This document shows, in pieces, positions 1-9,559 of a stretch of DNA of 60,000 nucleotides (the stretch's first letter is position 1; every line of letters begins with the position of its first letter). The notes under the pieces are model-generated. The model had not been told where the DNA came from, searched no databases, and worked only from the letters and a program-made list of their open reading frames with translations. The position numbers were made by a program, and so were the translations under genes. The DNA comes from Polytrichum commune. Its lineage: Eukaryota; Streptophyta; Polytrichopsida; Polytrichales; Polytrichaceae. Where the stretch lies: the NCBI GenBank assembly GCA_950295325.1, contig OX485807.1, forward strand, positions 3,166,501-3,226,500. The letters are read 5' to 3'.

Positions 1-560
1 ATGTGCTCATTAGTTTGTCATATTGCCCCCTCCCCCATTTTTTTTTTAAATGTTGACAATTGATCCTAGAATGATTAACATATTTGGAATACATAGTTCA
101 ATTTCTTTTAAACAAATTTTTTTATGTCCATTCTTAGATCTAGACCTAAACACATACCACTGAAATATAGGTATCCAAATTATTGCTATGTTGGATTTCA
201 GCACATCTACTTTACCCATTCTCGAACATCCGTATCGCCCTCCACCTCAATAAGTTGTTTAGCCATCCAAGGTCATCTACATGGATATGTGCAATTAGGT
301 TGACCTCACAAATAGGTTGACTCTTGACACATACAAATTACCCTAGGTTGAAACCATATCACAAAAAATATAACTTTGTTTATTTGTATGTATGGCAACC
401 ACAATCAAAATGAAACTCCATTGTGAAATATTAAAAGTAGTGTTAAATGTCAACAATTTTTGCGTGAGTCGATCTAGTTGCACATATCAAGTGTAAATTC
501 AATTAAATTAATAACAATCTTGTTTTTATGAGGGGTCAAAAACTCAAGCTAGTTTGGATC
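1..560. other. AT-rich intergenic DNA, nothing recognised
   Basis: No long reading frame, no terminal inverted repeat pair and no repeat shared with the rest of the window was seen here. Confidence 0.5.
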
Positions 561-1090
561 AAGGATGACCAATGAATGGGGAGAACTGGCTACTACACTA
601 AATAGTCCTATTACTGTGGGCCAATTTTTTTTTCTAGAGCCCATGCTAATTCTCATAATGAGATTTAGTATGGGCCACATTAATTTTCAACTAATGCTTA
701 GTTTCTAGTAAAAAATTTAGCATGCACCCTAATAATTGTTTTCCTAGGAAATTAATGTGGGTGATGGTTTACTTTTTGTGCTACTTTTGTCCTACAAATG
801 ATACGGAATGTGTTGATCGGAAGTTTTTATGAAGACTGAGGGGAAGACCTAGGATCTTGGACCCATGTGAATTCCACCTTGACTAGAAGATTAGTGTGGC
901 CCTTGCTAAATTTCCACCCACACTAATAGGACTATTTCGTGTAGTTACAAAACACCTACTTGAGTTTGCGGAATAACCGGTTGAAGTTCAAGACTTTAGG
1001 ATAATTATTGATTATTTTGGAGGGAGGTATAGAATATTCCACAATTCAACATGTAATTGCTTGGACTTGGGAACACTAGGATATTGACCA
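535..1090 (+). repeat. Dispersed repeat, ACCGGTTGA family, copy 1 (interrupted)
   Basis: The flanks of the MITE at 593-944 match the uninterrupted copy at about 7430-7665: both have CCAATGA then GGGGAGAAC on the left, and GAGTTTG, ACGGTTGAAGTT and AAGACT on the right. The tail motif ATGCCCAAAAATCT recurs near 1496, so the full copy may extend to about 1530 with extra sequence from 1085 to 1485. No coding capacity is evident. Confidence 0.6.
593..944. mobile_element. MITE, 352 bp, CTACAC-type TIR, probable CTA/TTA target duplication
   Basis: The two ends are 28-bp inverted repeats with two mismatches; the left starts CTACACTAAATAGTCCTATT and the right, read on the opposite strand, starts CTACACGAAATAGTCCTATT. 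The flanks are CTA on the left (590-592) and TTA on the right (945-947). The related repeat at 7.4 kb lacks this insert and reads GGCAGTTAGTTACAAA across the site, which supports a 3-bp duplication of TWA type as in PIF/Harbinger elements. There is no coding capacity. The superfamily is inferred from the duplication length only. Confidence 0.75.
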
Positions 1091-2825
1091 ATTTAGGTCA
1101 AGGCATCCATAGTCAATCATGTCCAGTTTATTCGCTTACTAGAGTCATGTAATGCCAACATAGATGAGACCTATATTTTTTAGGCGAACAAAGTGAAATT
1201 TTATGTGGTGCCAACTTGTGATTGATTACCCTCATAACAATCCTGACAATTATTATAGCCAAGAAGTAGGATTGAGATGAACAACTATGGATTAACCTAT
1301 AGATCGACTATGTGTAACCCTAAAATGTACACTTCGAAACTTCTAGCAATTTCCATATTATGAATACATTTTTTAAATAAGTTCATTCTCCTTAGAATTT
1401 GTTTCTCTTCGCAAGAAATTTTTTTCCCTTGCTATTACTCCTCCTAAAGAGATACAATCTCGCCTATTTTGTCGGTTATAGGTGCCTCAACCTTATGCCC
1501 AAAAATCTTCCCGGAGACTGAGGACGACCACGTTGAAGTTAAGTGAACCAACTTCTCGGCAAGTGTAAGTTAGGGTAGCACGTGAACTTCAACTTTAGCC
1601 TCCACCATGGTGGGGCATGAATAGGCATGTAAGGCGGACGGCAAACACATGGTTCCTCTTATGTTATTTAATGAAATCACGGTCAACACCCCACCACATG
1701 TAAGTGTAAGATATATGTCATTTGAGCCACATGGTCTTGCCGGAAACATTCATCAAAATAAACAACGGGAAGTATAAATTAATGGCATCCGAGTCAAGTC
1801 ACATTGTTTAAATACACTACAAGAAGGAACGTAGGTATGTCAAGGAACTATTTAATGCTTACCACCACTCAACTTGTATGAACCCTCGAATTCCCAAGCA
1901 ACTCCTTTTTGGATGATGGATGATTTTTATCCTACATTAACCCTACCTGACTCATTCATTTGTAGAAAATCAGGAAGTGGTCATGTGTTTGTTGTGTTGC
2001 AAGCTCATGTGAGGGTGTTGATTCCAAGTAATGATTGTCACTTCTATGCAAGCTTTGCATGAGCATTGCTGATGTTTGTTTACATTGGCAGAAATGATAT
2101 TTCTTGATGTTCTTGTGAATATGGCCTTTATGTTCACATCAACCCTGTGGAGTTTTGAGCACTCACTAATTTTTTAGAATTTTGTTGCATATATGTAGTT
2201 AGAAACATGGGATAAATTTACATACTCTGGTTGTGAGGTGGGTTGGGGGGTGGCTAGCCATTTATGATTTGCACACTTTGGCTTGAGCATTTGTGGAGGT
2301 GCTCAATTATTGAGTAAATTCCATCTAGTGGTTCAAACATGCAATTCACTCATTTCCCAAGTAAATTCGACTAGTCAAAGGTATGTTTGTGGGGCTTGAG
2401 TTGTAGAAATTGAGATGCATACATCTAGTTCTAATGATAAACAATATTATGCGCTAGAGGGTTGATTGATTTTGAGCCCCTTGAGGCTTAATGTGTGTCG
2501 TACAACATTTGGGCCAAAATAATTATCCCTCAAAATCATACACTCATACAATACATGTGTCGGGAATACCTTATCAAATTCCAGCCTAAGAAATCGTGCC
2601 AAATATCTATTGGTTTTTTCCCTTCTATTTTGAGGTTGCTTATGGCTCTTAATTTAAGAAGTCTGAAAAGGAAAATAAAAATAATAAAAATAATCCCAAT
2701 TTTTGACTACATCCACCCAAACTTTAATTTTAGTATACATATCCAACAAAAGTTTTTGATTTCTCTTGATTCAAAACTTGTTCTCATACCTTAATCTCAC
2801 ATCCTTTTAGATTGGCAATTTTAGT
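1091..2825. other. AT-rich DNA without a recognisable gene
   Basis: The reading frames of 62 and 99 codons here show no family resemblance. Part of 1091-1490 shares a short motif (TTTTTTAGGCRAACAAAGT) with 7293-7312, so it probably belongs to the longer form of the ACCGGTTGA repeat family. The region just upstream of 2830 may hold the missing 5' part of the Tigger gene but is not readable as such. Confidence 0.45.
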
Positions 2826-3445
2826 CCTCCTTGACTTATACTCCTAGATTTGCCCATACCATTCTTCAATTTCTTGGCTCCAGAGGTGTCATCAGTCTTG
2901 AGTGGCGGATGCTTTCCATTTCGGTTATAATTTCAACACATTCGGTGTTGATGACCATGCTATACACAAAACAACTTGTGCACAATTTGGTAAGCTCCTC
3001 CTCATTGGTTATGGCACCGGAAGATGTTTACAATATGAATGAGATTGGTTTATTTTATCATGCCCACCCAAATAAGACACTAGTGCAAGGGAAAGTTTGT
3101 GGGTGCAAAATTCATAAGGACCATCTCATTCTTGCTCTTGTTGTAAACACAACAAACACTTACAAGTTGAAACTTATGAATATTTACAAATCTCTACGCC
3201 CAAGATGCTTTGGAAGGTGGTTGCCAACAAAGTATGTGTGGTGGTTTGCAAACCCAACGACTTGGATGACATCAGATGTATTTAAGAGTTGGATGACGGA
3301 GCCTCGATGTACATTTCAAATATCAAAAGTGGAAGGTACTTTCGAATATGGACAATCATGCTACTCATTCCCTTGACCATGTTGAAACATTTGGTTTCTC
3401 AACCTTGCAGTTGAGCAATATTACTATTGCTTTCTTACCACCTAA

Positions 3446-3978
3446 AACACAATATTCATTAAAATGAGAGTTTTCCAGTGAATTGAGAGTACATAAAGCA
3501 AACTATTAATCCAAGAATGAAATGAAAACCACTGGAAAGTTGTAGAGTACAAGTAAAAAAATAACATTTGATTTTCCGCCGTAGTTTCCATTAAAATGAG
3601 AGTATGTTAAGCTGGGAAATCGACTCATTTAGGTCAACTCAACCTAAATTGACACCATATTGTCCTCATATAGGTCGACTCAACCTCAACCTAAATTGAC
3701 AAAATATTGCCCTCATTTAGGTCGACTCAACCTAAATTGACTAACATAATTGTCCTCAATTTGGTCGACTCAACCTAAATTGACAACATAATGTCCTCAT
3801 TTAGGTCGACTCAACCTAAATGAGTCGATTTCCTAGCTTAACATACTCTCATTTTAATGGAAACTACAGGTCTGAAGTATAATCTAGTATTTATCAACCT
3901 AACATGACATTTAGGTGTCCAAATGGCCAATATTATTTTGAGAGGATCCCACTCTCTCAAAATATTGAATATCGTGTT
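3446..3978. mobile_element. 533-bp TIR element inserted in the Tigger gene, CTAA target duplication
   Basis: The left end starts AACACAATATTCATTAAAAT and the right end, on the opposite strand, starts AACACGATATTCAATATTTT. Both are flanked by CTAA (3442-3445 and 3979-3982). Taking out the element plus one CTAA brings the two halves of the transposase into the same frame and gives the family motif LPPNVTSVEQPFDQG, with exactly 40 codons between the second and third catalytic Asp. A second foldback (3581-3867) lies inside. No coding capacity. A 4-bp duplication does not fit Harbinger (3) or Tc1/mariner (2), so I leave the superfamily open. Confidence 0.85.
3581..3867. mobile_element. Foldback element with 54-bp arms and internal tandem repeats
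   Basis: The arms 3581-3634 and 3814-3867 are inverted repeats matching at 53 of 54 positions (start GTAGTTTCCATTAAAATGAG). Between them lie about four and a half tandem units of 41-47 bp, each beginning GTCRACTCAACCT and ending near TCCTCATTTAG; each unit carries a small palindrome around TTTAGGTCGACTCAACCTAAA-like sequence. The arm shares CATTAAAATGAGAGT with the terminus of the enclosing 533-bp element, so it may be a related element inserted into it or an internal amplification of its own end. Confidence 0.8.
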
Positions 3979-4374
3979 CTAATGTTACAAGTGTGGAGCA
4001 ACCCTTTGATCAAGGAAATAATTGCTTCGTTCAGTTAAGTATAAGAAGAAGCTTTTGGAATGGGTTCTCTCTTAGTTTGATCCTTCTAGTACTCACAAGA
4101 CTTGAGGAAAATAATGCCTATTGTAAGGCAAATTATGTGGTGGTCTCAAGTCCAAGACTTGAATAATATGAATTAGGTGGAGGATGTCCAAGATTTTACT
4201 GCATACATGACTACCAATTTTGCCATGGATGATGAACGTGAAAAATCAAGAATGAAAGAAGCAACAAATGAAGTGGCAAGTTTCATTTCCTCTTTGAATC
4301 TTGAAAGTGAAGAAATGCATATAGAAGAATATGTGCAATTGGAGGGAATGATGTGGATGATCAACCAACACTAG

Positions 4375-5760
4375 TAGTCAAACTTCCTCAAGCATGTGAA
4401 TATGCCCAATTACTATCAAATTTTGCAGTGGAGAATCCTTCATAATTTTCAGTTGTAGATATAACGAACATGCAATCTTTTATGGATAAATTGAACTAGA
4501 TATCAATGTCCAACATCAACAAACATCATCAAAAGACAACCGATTCTTACTTTCATCATGTGATATATGACGAAGACATCATCATGGGACTATATATATA
4601 TAACTCCATATCATGTGATGTTGTGAGCATATTTCTTAAATAAAAATGTTATTTCATATTATGCATCTTCATTTTGTATAAAAAAAGACATTCTACATCG
4701 AAAAAAACCATTTTCTTAAAAAACCTCGATAATACAACACTTGAGACCAAAACGCCATACTATGCAAAATGTGACATTCGGATAATATGACACTTTAGTG
4801 TGCAACCACACGTAGTCATATTAAAGGGGAAGAACAACAGTACTTCAAATTTTGATTTGTTTATGTCCGAATTGACCAAGTACATGAGCTAGTAGATGCT
4901 CAAATATGCACCGAGTGTCATGTTAGTCCACTTGTATCCTAGGCCGGAGCTTCCTATTGGCCATGTAATTCCAACCACCAAAACATCTCCTTAATTTATA
5001 GGCTTGTGATTGCTTCGTCCCAAGTGGATTCCATCGGGGCCAACGGACGATTTGTGTCAAAAATCCTATCGCACGAGAAACTAAATACTAAAACTATAGA
5101 TTAAACTCTTAGGTTTTCAAGTTTTGGATGGATGAATTTACGTGGGCGAGTTGGAAGCTATGGTCGTCATGTCGAACAAGGGTTTGTGGCACCCATGTAA
5201 GTTGCAGCGTGTAAACATGTGAAGAACCCCTTACAACTTAGAGCTTTATTTTTTGAAGTTGATTTGATATCACAATCAACATATGACATCCCTAAAGAAA
5301 AGATATATATGTTTCCCAAGATGTGTTATAGAATACGAACTTTCAAGAAAACTACTATTACAAAAGAGAAGTTGTGAGGCAACCATGAAATGATCACTTC
5401 CAATGGTTAATACAAAAAGGGTGATTTTTGGTCCTCCTATAATGAATCTAAAACTATATGCTTTTGAGAAGGAATTGAAATCACGTATCTTGTTGTTTTG
5501 GTGAAAAACTTTCCATGATCAACAGAAATTACAAATACTAGTATGGACTCACTATAAATTGGTGGAAAGTTGCAAAAATGATACGATTTTGAAATGATCA
5601 AAGTGTTGAATTGTCTCTCAAGTCGTGAGCACTTCACAATGACATATGGAAGATATCCATTCATGCTCAACCTTTCGAAGGTGATAGAAAGTCTCAATAC
5701 CTAAGTAGAGTGGGGATGTAGGGGTTAAGTTGGGTTGCATCAATCACAAACCGATGGCAC
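4375..5760. other. AT-rich DNA without a recognisable gene
   Basis: The 86-codon frame on the minus strand near 5437-5697 resembles nothing I know. Around 4726-4750 the string AACCTCGATAATACAACACTT recalls the subterminal sequence of Tigger elements, which would suit the 3' side of the relic upstream, but no matching partner was found. Confidence 0.4.
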
Positions 5761-5830
5761 GGGGGGGGGGGGGGAGATAATTATCATATATGAGTTTTCT
5801 TCTCATTTATCCAACATTAAAATTTGACTC
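5761..5830. repeat. G14 homopolymer next to a GGGAATT-family MITE end
   Basis: Fourteen G residues (5761-5774) run directly into AGATAATTATCATATATGAG and then a CTCATTTATCCAACATTAAAA motif, the same order as the left end of the MITEs at 25191, 29429 and 39383. No right end was found, so this is a solo or broken end. Confidence 0.5.
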
Positions 5831-6099
5831 CGTATAGGTTTGTTGCCGATTCCTCTCAAATGTTTTTGAGCATGCTACTTCAAGGTCTTTGAAACTAATT
5901 CCAATGTCAGATGAAATAACCTCCAGGCTTTCAAATAACAAACATGCACTTCCAATAATCATAACCAAATCAAAGTAGGTTTGATTTTCCAATCCAACTT
6001 TTGTTGATCCTTCAGAGAGAGAAAAACTTCGGTCTCCGGAGGAGACCGACGTGAATTAAGTGTTTGTTCGATCCACCCCCAATCCGATGCCCACAGGAC

Positions 6100-6215
6100 A
6101 AAGGAAAATGTTGATCCTTCATTACAGATTTGCTCATGTAAAACAAGTGTCCTTGTGTAAATCTAAGCGGTAGAAGTTGGAGAAGATGAAAAATGAACCG
6201 AGTAACATCCACATA
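6100..6215 (+). repeat. Dispersed repeat, AGAAGTTGGAGAA family, partial copy
   Basis: The stretch GTGTAAATCTAAGCGGTAGA followed by AGTTGGAGAAGATGAAAAAT and GAACCGAGTAACA matches the terminal part of the copies near 49600 (+) and 52340 and 28830 (both minus). Non-coding. Confidence 0.55.
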
Positions 6216-6249
6216 CTACATTTAGTCCAATACGGTCATTGTTGATAGA

Positions 6250-6851
6250 CATACATACATGCACACCGATCATGGCTTTCGCAAAAGGGCATGAATGGCA
6301 AGTAAATGTGGTGACATTGAATTGGGAAAGGGCGGAAGGAAGATTTGCCAAGGGAGGGGCATATACCACACCCACACTAGGGGCAGTCGTTGGTCATGGG
6401 CAGTAGGAGGAGTCCCTCTTAATAAGAAAAATGCATCTCTTTATGAAATTTTTTTGTCTTACTCATAGTAACCTCACTGGATGTAACAATTGTAATTTTA
6501 CTAGTGCATATGAAACAATAACTCTTATCAAGAGAGAAACTCTTCCACTAATGTGGACTAGTCACTAGTCCTAATGTGGGCTAGGAATACATACACACAT
6601 ACATGCCGAGATGGCTTTCATAGAAGGGAAATTAACTTATGGCACGTCAGTTGGGCGACATTGAATTGGGAAAGGGCGGAAGGAAGGTTCGCCAAGGGAG
6701 GGGCATATACCACGCCTACACTAGGGGCAGTCGTCTGGTCATGGGCAGTAGGAGGAGTCCTTCTTGATAGGAAAATTGCATCTCTCCTGAAATTCGTTGC
6801 CATAACTAAGGATTTTTCGTTCCACTCACAATAACCTCACTGAATGTAACT
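6250..6851 (+). repeat. Direct duplication of a roughly 240-bp unit
   Basis: The unit at 6250-6490 (TGGCTTTCGCAAAAGGGC, GACATTGAATTGGGAAAGGG, CATATACCACACCC, GGGCAGTAGGAGGAGTCC, AACCTCACTGGATGTAAC) recurs at 6596-6851 with a few substitutions. A more distant third copy lies at about 7973-8090. The 61- to 86-codon reading frames inside are products of the repeat and do not look like proteins. Confidence 0.8.
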
Positions 6852-6935
6852 TAAGGGCCCCCCACACATACTGGTGGCGGGGGGCAGTGAACGGACTTCG
6901 TCCGTTCGCCGCCACCAGCATGTGTGGGCCAATAA
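6846..6935. repeat. GC-rich foldback with a perfect inner hairpin
   Basis: CCCACACATACTGGTGGCGG on the left pairs with CCGCCACCAGCATGTGTGGG on the right with one mismatch. The loop itself holds GAACGGAC-TTC-GTCCGTTC, so the whole segment can fold as one extended hairpin. The core resembles the ends of the element at 52717-52884, so this is probably a minimal member of the same MITE family. Confidence 0.8.
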
Positions 6936-7430
6936 CCGGTTGAGTTTGAGAAATAACCGGTTGAAGTTGAAGACTACAAGAAAATTACCTATCATTTTAG
7001 AGGAATTTATAACATATCCACCAATGCAATAAAGGAAAACCGGAGGATGTGAACTTCTAGCCGGTTAGACTTATAAACACTACCGTAGGTCACTAGCTGC
7101 TTGGGCATTGTTTTGCATAATAATTAATTAAAGTGCAAAAAGTGGTTAGGTAGTTCTAAAAATAATATATCAAAGTTGGGCAGTTTTAGCTCAATTGGGT
7201 GGCTAGCTACATTTTTCTATGGTGGCATTCAAGCACAAAGTTAAATTAAATTACTTGGGTGGCTAGTTAACCCATTTTTAATTTTTAATTTTTTAGGCAA
7301 ACAAAGTCAAGAATTTCCAAAAAGTTTAGGTAGATTTGTAAATAATTATTTTCTGCCTAGGATGCTATTAACCTATTGTAGGACTTCAACCAATTATGCC
7401 CAAAAATCTCCCCGAACACGGGCCACTAAA
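6930..7430 (+). repeat. ACCGGTTGA-family repeat, copy 2 (long form)
   Basis: It opens AATAACCGGTTGAGTTTGAG, continues with AAATAACCGGTTGAAGTTGA and TAGCCGGTTAGACTTATAAA, and ends with ACTTCAACCAATTATGCCC and AAAATCTCCCCGAACAC near 7390-7420. About 300 bp of AT-rich sequence separate the middle and tail that are contiguous in the short copy at 7.4-7.7 kb, so this is a longer version of the same element. Confidence 0.65.
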
Positions 7431-7670
7431 CTCAAACCAATGATCGGGGAGAACCGGCAGTTAGTTACAAATGAACCGGTTGAGTTTGAGAAATAAACGG
7501 TTGAAGTTGAAGACTATAGGAAAATTACCGATCATTTAAGAGGAATCTATAGAATATACCCCAATTTAACAAAGAAAAACCAGAGAATGTGAACATGTAA
7601 CCGGTTGGACTTGTAAATACTAGGATTTCAACCGGTTATGCCCCAAAATCTCCCCGAACACTGACCCTAA
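7431..7670 (+). repeat. ACCGGTTGA-family repeat, copy 3 (short form)
   Basis: This is the most compact copy: GATCGGGGAGAACCGGCAGT, TGAACCGGTTGAGTTTGAG, GTAACCGGTTGGACTTGTAA and AACCGGTTATGCCCCAAAA follow one another without interruption. It serves as the empty site for the MITE at 593-944. Non-coding. Confidence 0.7.
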
Positions 7671-7729
7671 ACGTTGGTCGAACGAGAACCACGCAGGTAA
7701 CTTATGGCTCCCTTTTTCCGAAATTTACC

Positions 7730-7865
7730 TTGAGGGCCAGTGAACGGCCAAACAGGCTGGGCCTTGCGCCCAGTCGCTGCCGGGCCACTTTTTGATTCAA
7801 AAAGCCCCTCCCTGCTGGTGGGGGCCTGCCACTGCCCCTCCCACCAGCAGGTGTGGGGAGGGTAT
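7730..7865. repeat. GC-rich foldback remnant related to 6846 and 52717
   Basis: It contains GGGCCAGTGAACGGCCAAAC on the left and CCCACCAGCAGGTGTGGGGA on the right, with the inner palindromes TTTTTGATTCAAAAA and CTGCTGGTGGGGG / CCCACCAGCAG. The ordering resembles the other two foldbacks of this type. The 65- and 70-codon frames across it are not convincing genes. Confidence 0.55.
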
Positions 7866-8090
7866 TACTGTAGTTTTGCCAATGCATACAAAACAACAAC
7901 TCCTATCAAGAGAGAAACTCTCCTAGTGATGTGGGCTAGTCGCCAACCCTAATGTGGGCATAGGTAGGAATACACACACACATACATACATGCGGAGACG
8001 GCTTTCGTAAAAGGGCAATTAACTTATGGCAGGTCGATTGGGGGACATTGAATGGGGAAAGGGCGGGCGGAAGGGAGGGGAGGGGGGGGG
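7865..8090 (+). repeat. Third copy of the 6.5-6.85 kb block
   Basis: ACTCCTATCAAGAGAGAAAC, GATGTGGGCTAGTCGCC, GGAATACACACACACATACA and GGGGACATTGAATGGGGAAA parallel 6510-6680 in the same order. It ends in a G-rich run at 8069-8090. Confidence 0.7.
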
Positions 8091-9325
8091 ATCATGCGCC
8101 CAGTCATGCAGAACTGAAGGCAAGGCCAAGGGAAGGACGGGACAAAGCATAAGAAGTTTTTGGGTGCAAGTTAAGAAGTCTCCTCAAAAGGCCACAGGGG
8201 TCAAAGGCTGCCAGAATGGACCCCCCTCTTCCTTTCCTCCTGACAACCACCATGGATGAATGGAATGGATCCTTCCTTATTGATTACACACTCCACCCCC
8301 TCCTCCGCTAGTGACAAACGGCACCTGCACCCTTTATCATCCATCCACTGCCCTCTCATCTCATCCGCCTCGCTTTCCTCATCCATGCAGACAATATGCA
8401 CTCCGACGTCCACCCGAACTCGCGCGCTCTTTTATGGTACTTGAAAGAGCTAGGACTTGGCAGTAGGGAACTTAGAGTGTGTGGACCTTTTTGCCGAGAT
8501 ATCCAACTTTTGGGCCACAGCTTCATGGTGTGTGTGCCCAGCCCAACTCATCCATCCGGGAAGATGAAAAACGTAGCCATGGGTTTCCTAGCGTATGGTG
8601 TTGATTTGCATCTCCAAGTCGTTTTCTAATGTAGAATTAGGGGACCGCGAATTAATCTAGTGGGGTCTTTTAGGAGTGAATGGGTCCTTCGTTTATAGGG
8701 AGTCTCTTTTTACCATAACCCCCTTCATGTATGAGGGATGAGTCTTACCTAAGCAACATGGCATATTTGAAGTTGTTTTCAATGACATAGGTGCATTTCA
8801 ATTCATAATATCTAGAGATTGGATGATTACATATCTATCCCACACCCACCATTTTGCAATCTTCATGAATTAGTCATATAGCTTATTAAGGGACGCATGA
8901 TTCTTCAAAAGCATCAAAGCTACCGTCCTAATTGACATGGCACACCAATTCGTTACTTGAACCCCCAATCAGATTGGGATGTGATATTTGAAGTGTGTTG
9001 TACTTGCCCACGAGAACCCCACATGCTTCATCCCCAAAAAAGAAGTCGCCGTGGAGCTAGGTCATGTCTTCATCCACCCCCACCCCTTCCCCCACTCGGT
9101 AGGGTGATTTTTTTTCTCACGTTTTAAGAAGAGATAGGAGCAAGTCTTGTCTGATTATGTTTAAAATTGAAGGAGAACAATACTCTGACACCCATCAAAT
9201 TGCCCTTTAACATCAGGGATGGGTTGAAAATAAAATCAAGTTCATTGGAGTGCACATGTGGGTACTAGAGGTTTAATTGAGAAAATCATAATTGAAAGTA
9301 TAAAAAAAATTGAGTCTAGGTGTAC
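8091..9325. other. No recognisable gene
   Basis: The moderately GC-rich stretch 8100-8640 gives overlapping frames of up to 77 codons on both strands, none with a recognisable domain. The rest is AT-rich with nothing evident. Confidence 0.4.
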
Positions 9326-9350
9326 GAGAGAGAGAGAGAGAGAGAGAGAG
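9326..9350. repeat. (GA)n microsatellite
   Basis: An uninterrupted run of GA dinucleotides of about 12 units. Confidence 0.95.
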
Positions 9351-9559
9351 CTCATATATTAACTTGACACAAGTTTGAGGCGAAGAGTGGCTAGTAAAAA
9401 TACTAACTTCATAACCATATAACATAACATATTATTGCTGACAATCATATAAAGGCTAAACCACCCATCAAATGGTGAATGTTCATAACACGTGTTGATG
9501 GAGGCGAACCAGGGGAAGGGTAGGGTGAAACGTTGATTACTATTGTAGGGTTCCAATAC

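Larger units (their letters stand above)
2831..4374 (+). pseudogene. pogo/Tigger-type (CENP-B-like, DDE_1) transposase relic
   Basis: This is a decayed cut-and-paste transposase of the Tc1/mariner pogo-Tigger branch. The reading frame from 2831 contains EDVYNMNEIGLFY (around 3020-3060), the first catalytic block of this family, where the usual Asp of N-x-D-E-T is Asn (codon at 3038). It is followed by KVCGCKIHKDHLILALVVN, NPRCFG-like RPRCFG, and TTWMTSDVFKSWM, all in family order. A frameshift follows; the second block MDNHATHSLDH has its Asp codon at 3351, then LSNITIAFLPP. The gene is then split by a 533-bp element (3446-3978). It resumes with VEQPFDQG (Asp codon 4008), IASF, KYKKKLLEWVLS and a C-terminal part at 4177-4374 ending in IEEYVQLEG. 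Stops and frameshifts mean it is not functional. The N-terminal helix-turn-helix domain is not readable. Confidence 0.85.

Noticed and set aside
3600-3850. Regularly spaced repeats that could suggest a CRISPR array
   Set aside because: The units are contiguous tandem repeats of variable length without unique spacers, in a eukaryotic foldback element.
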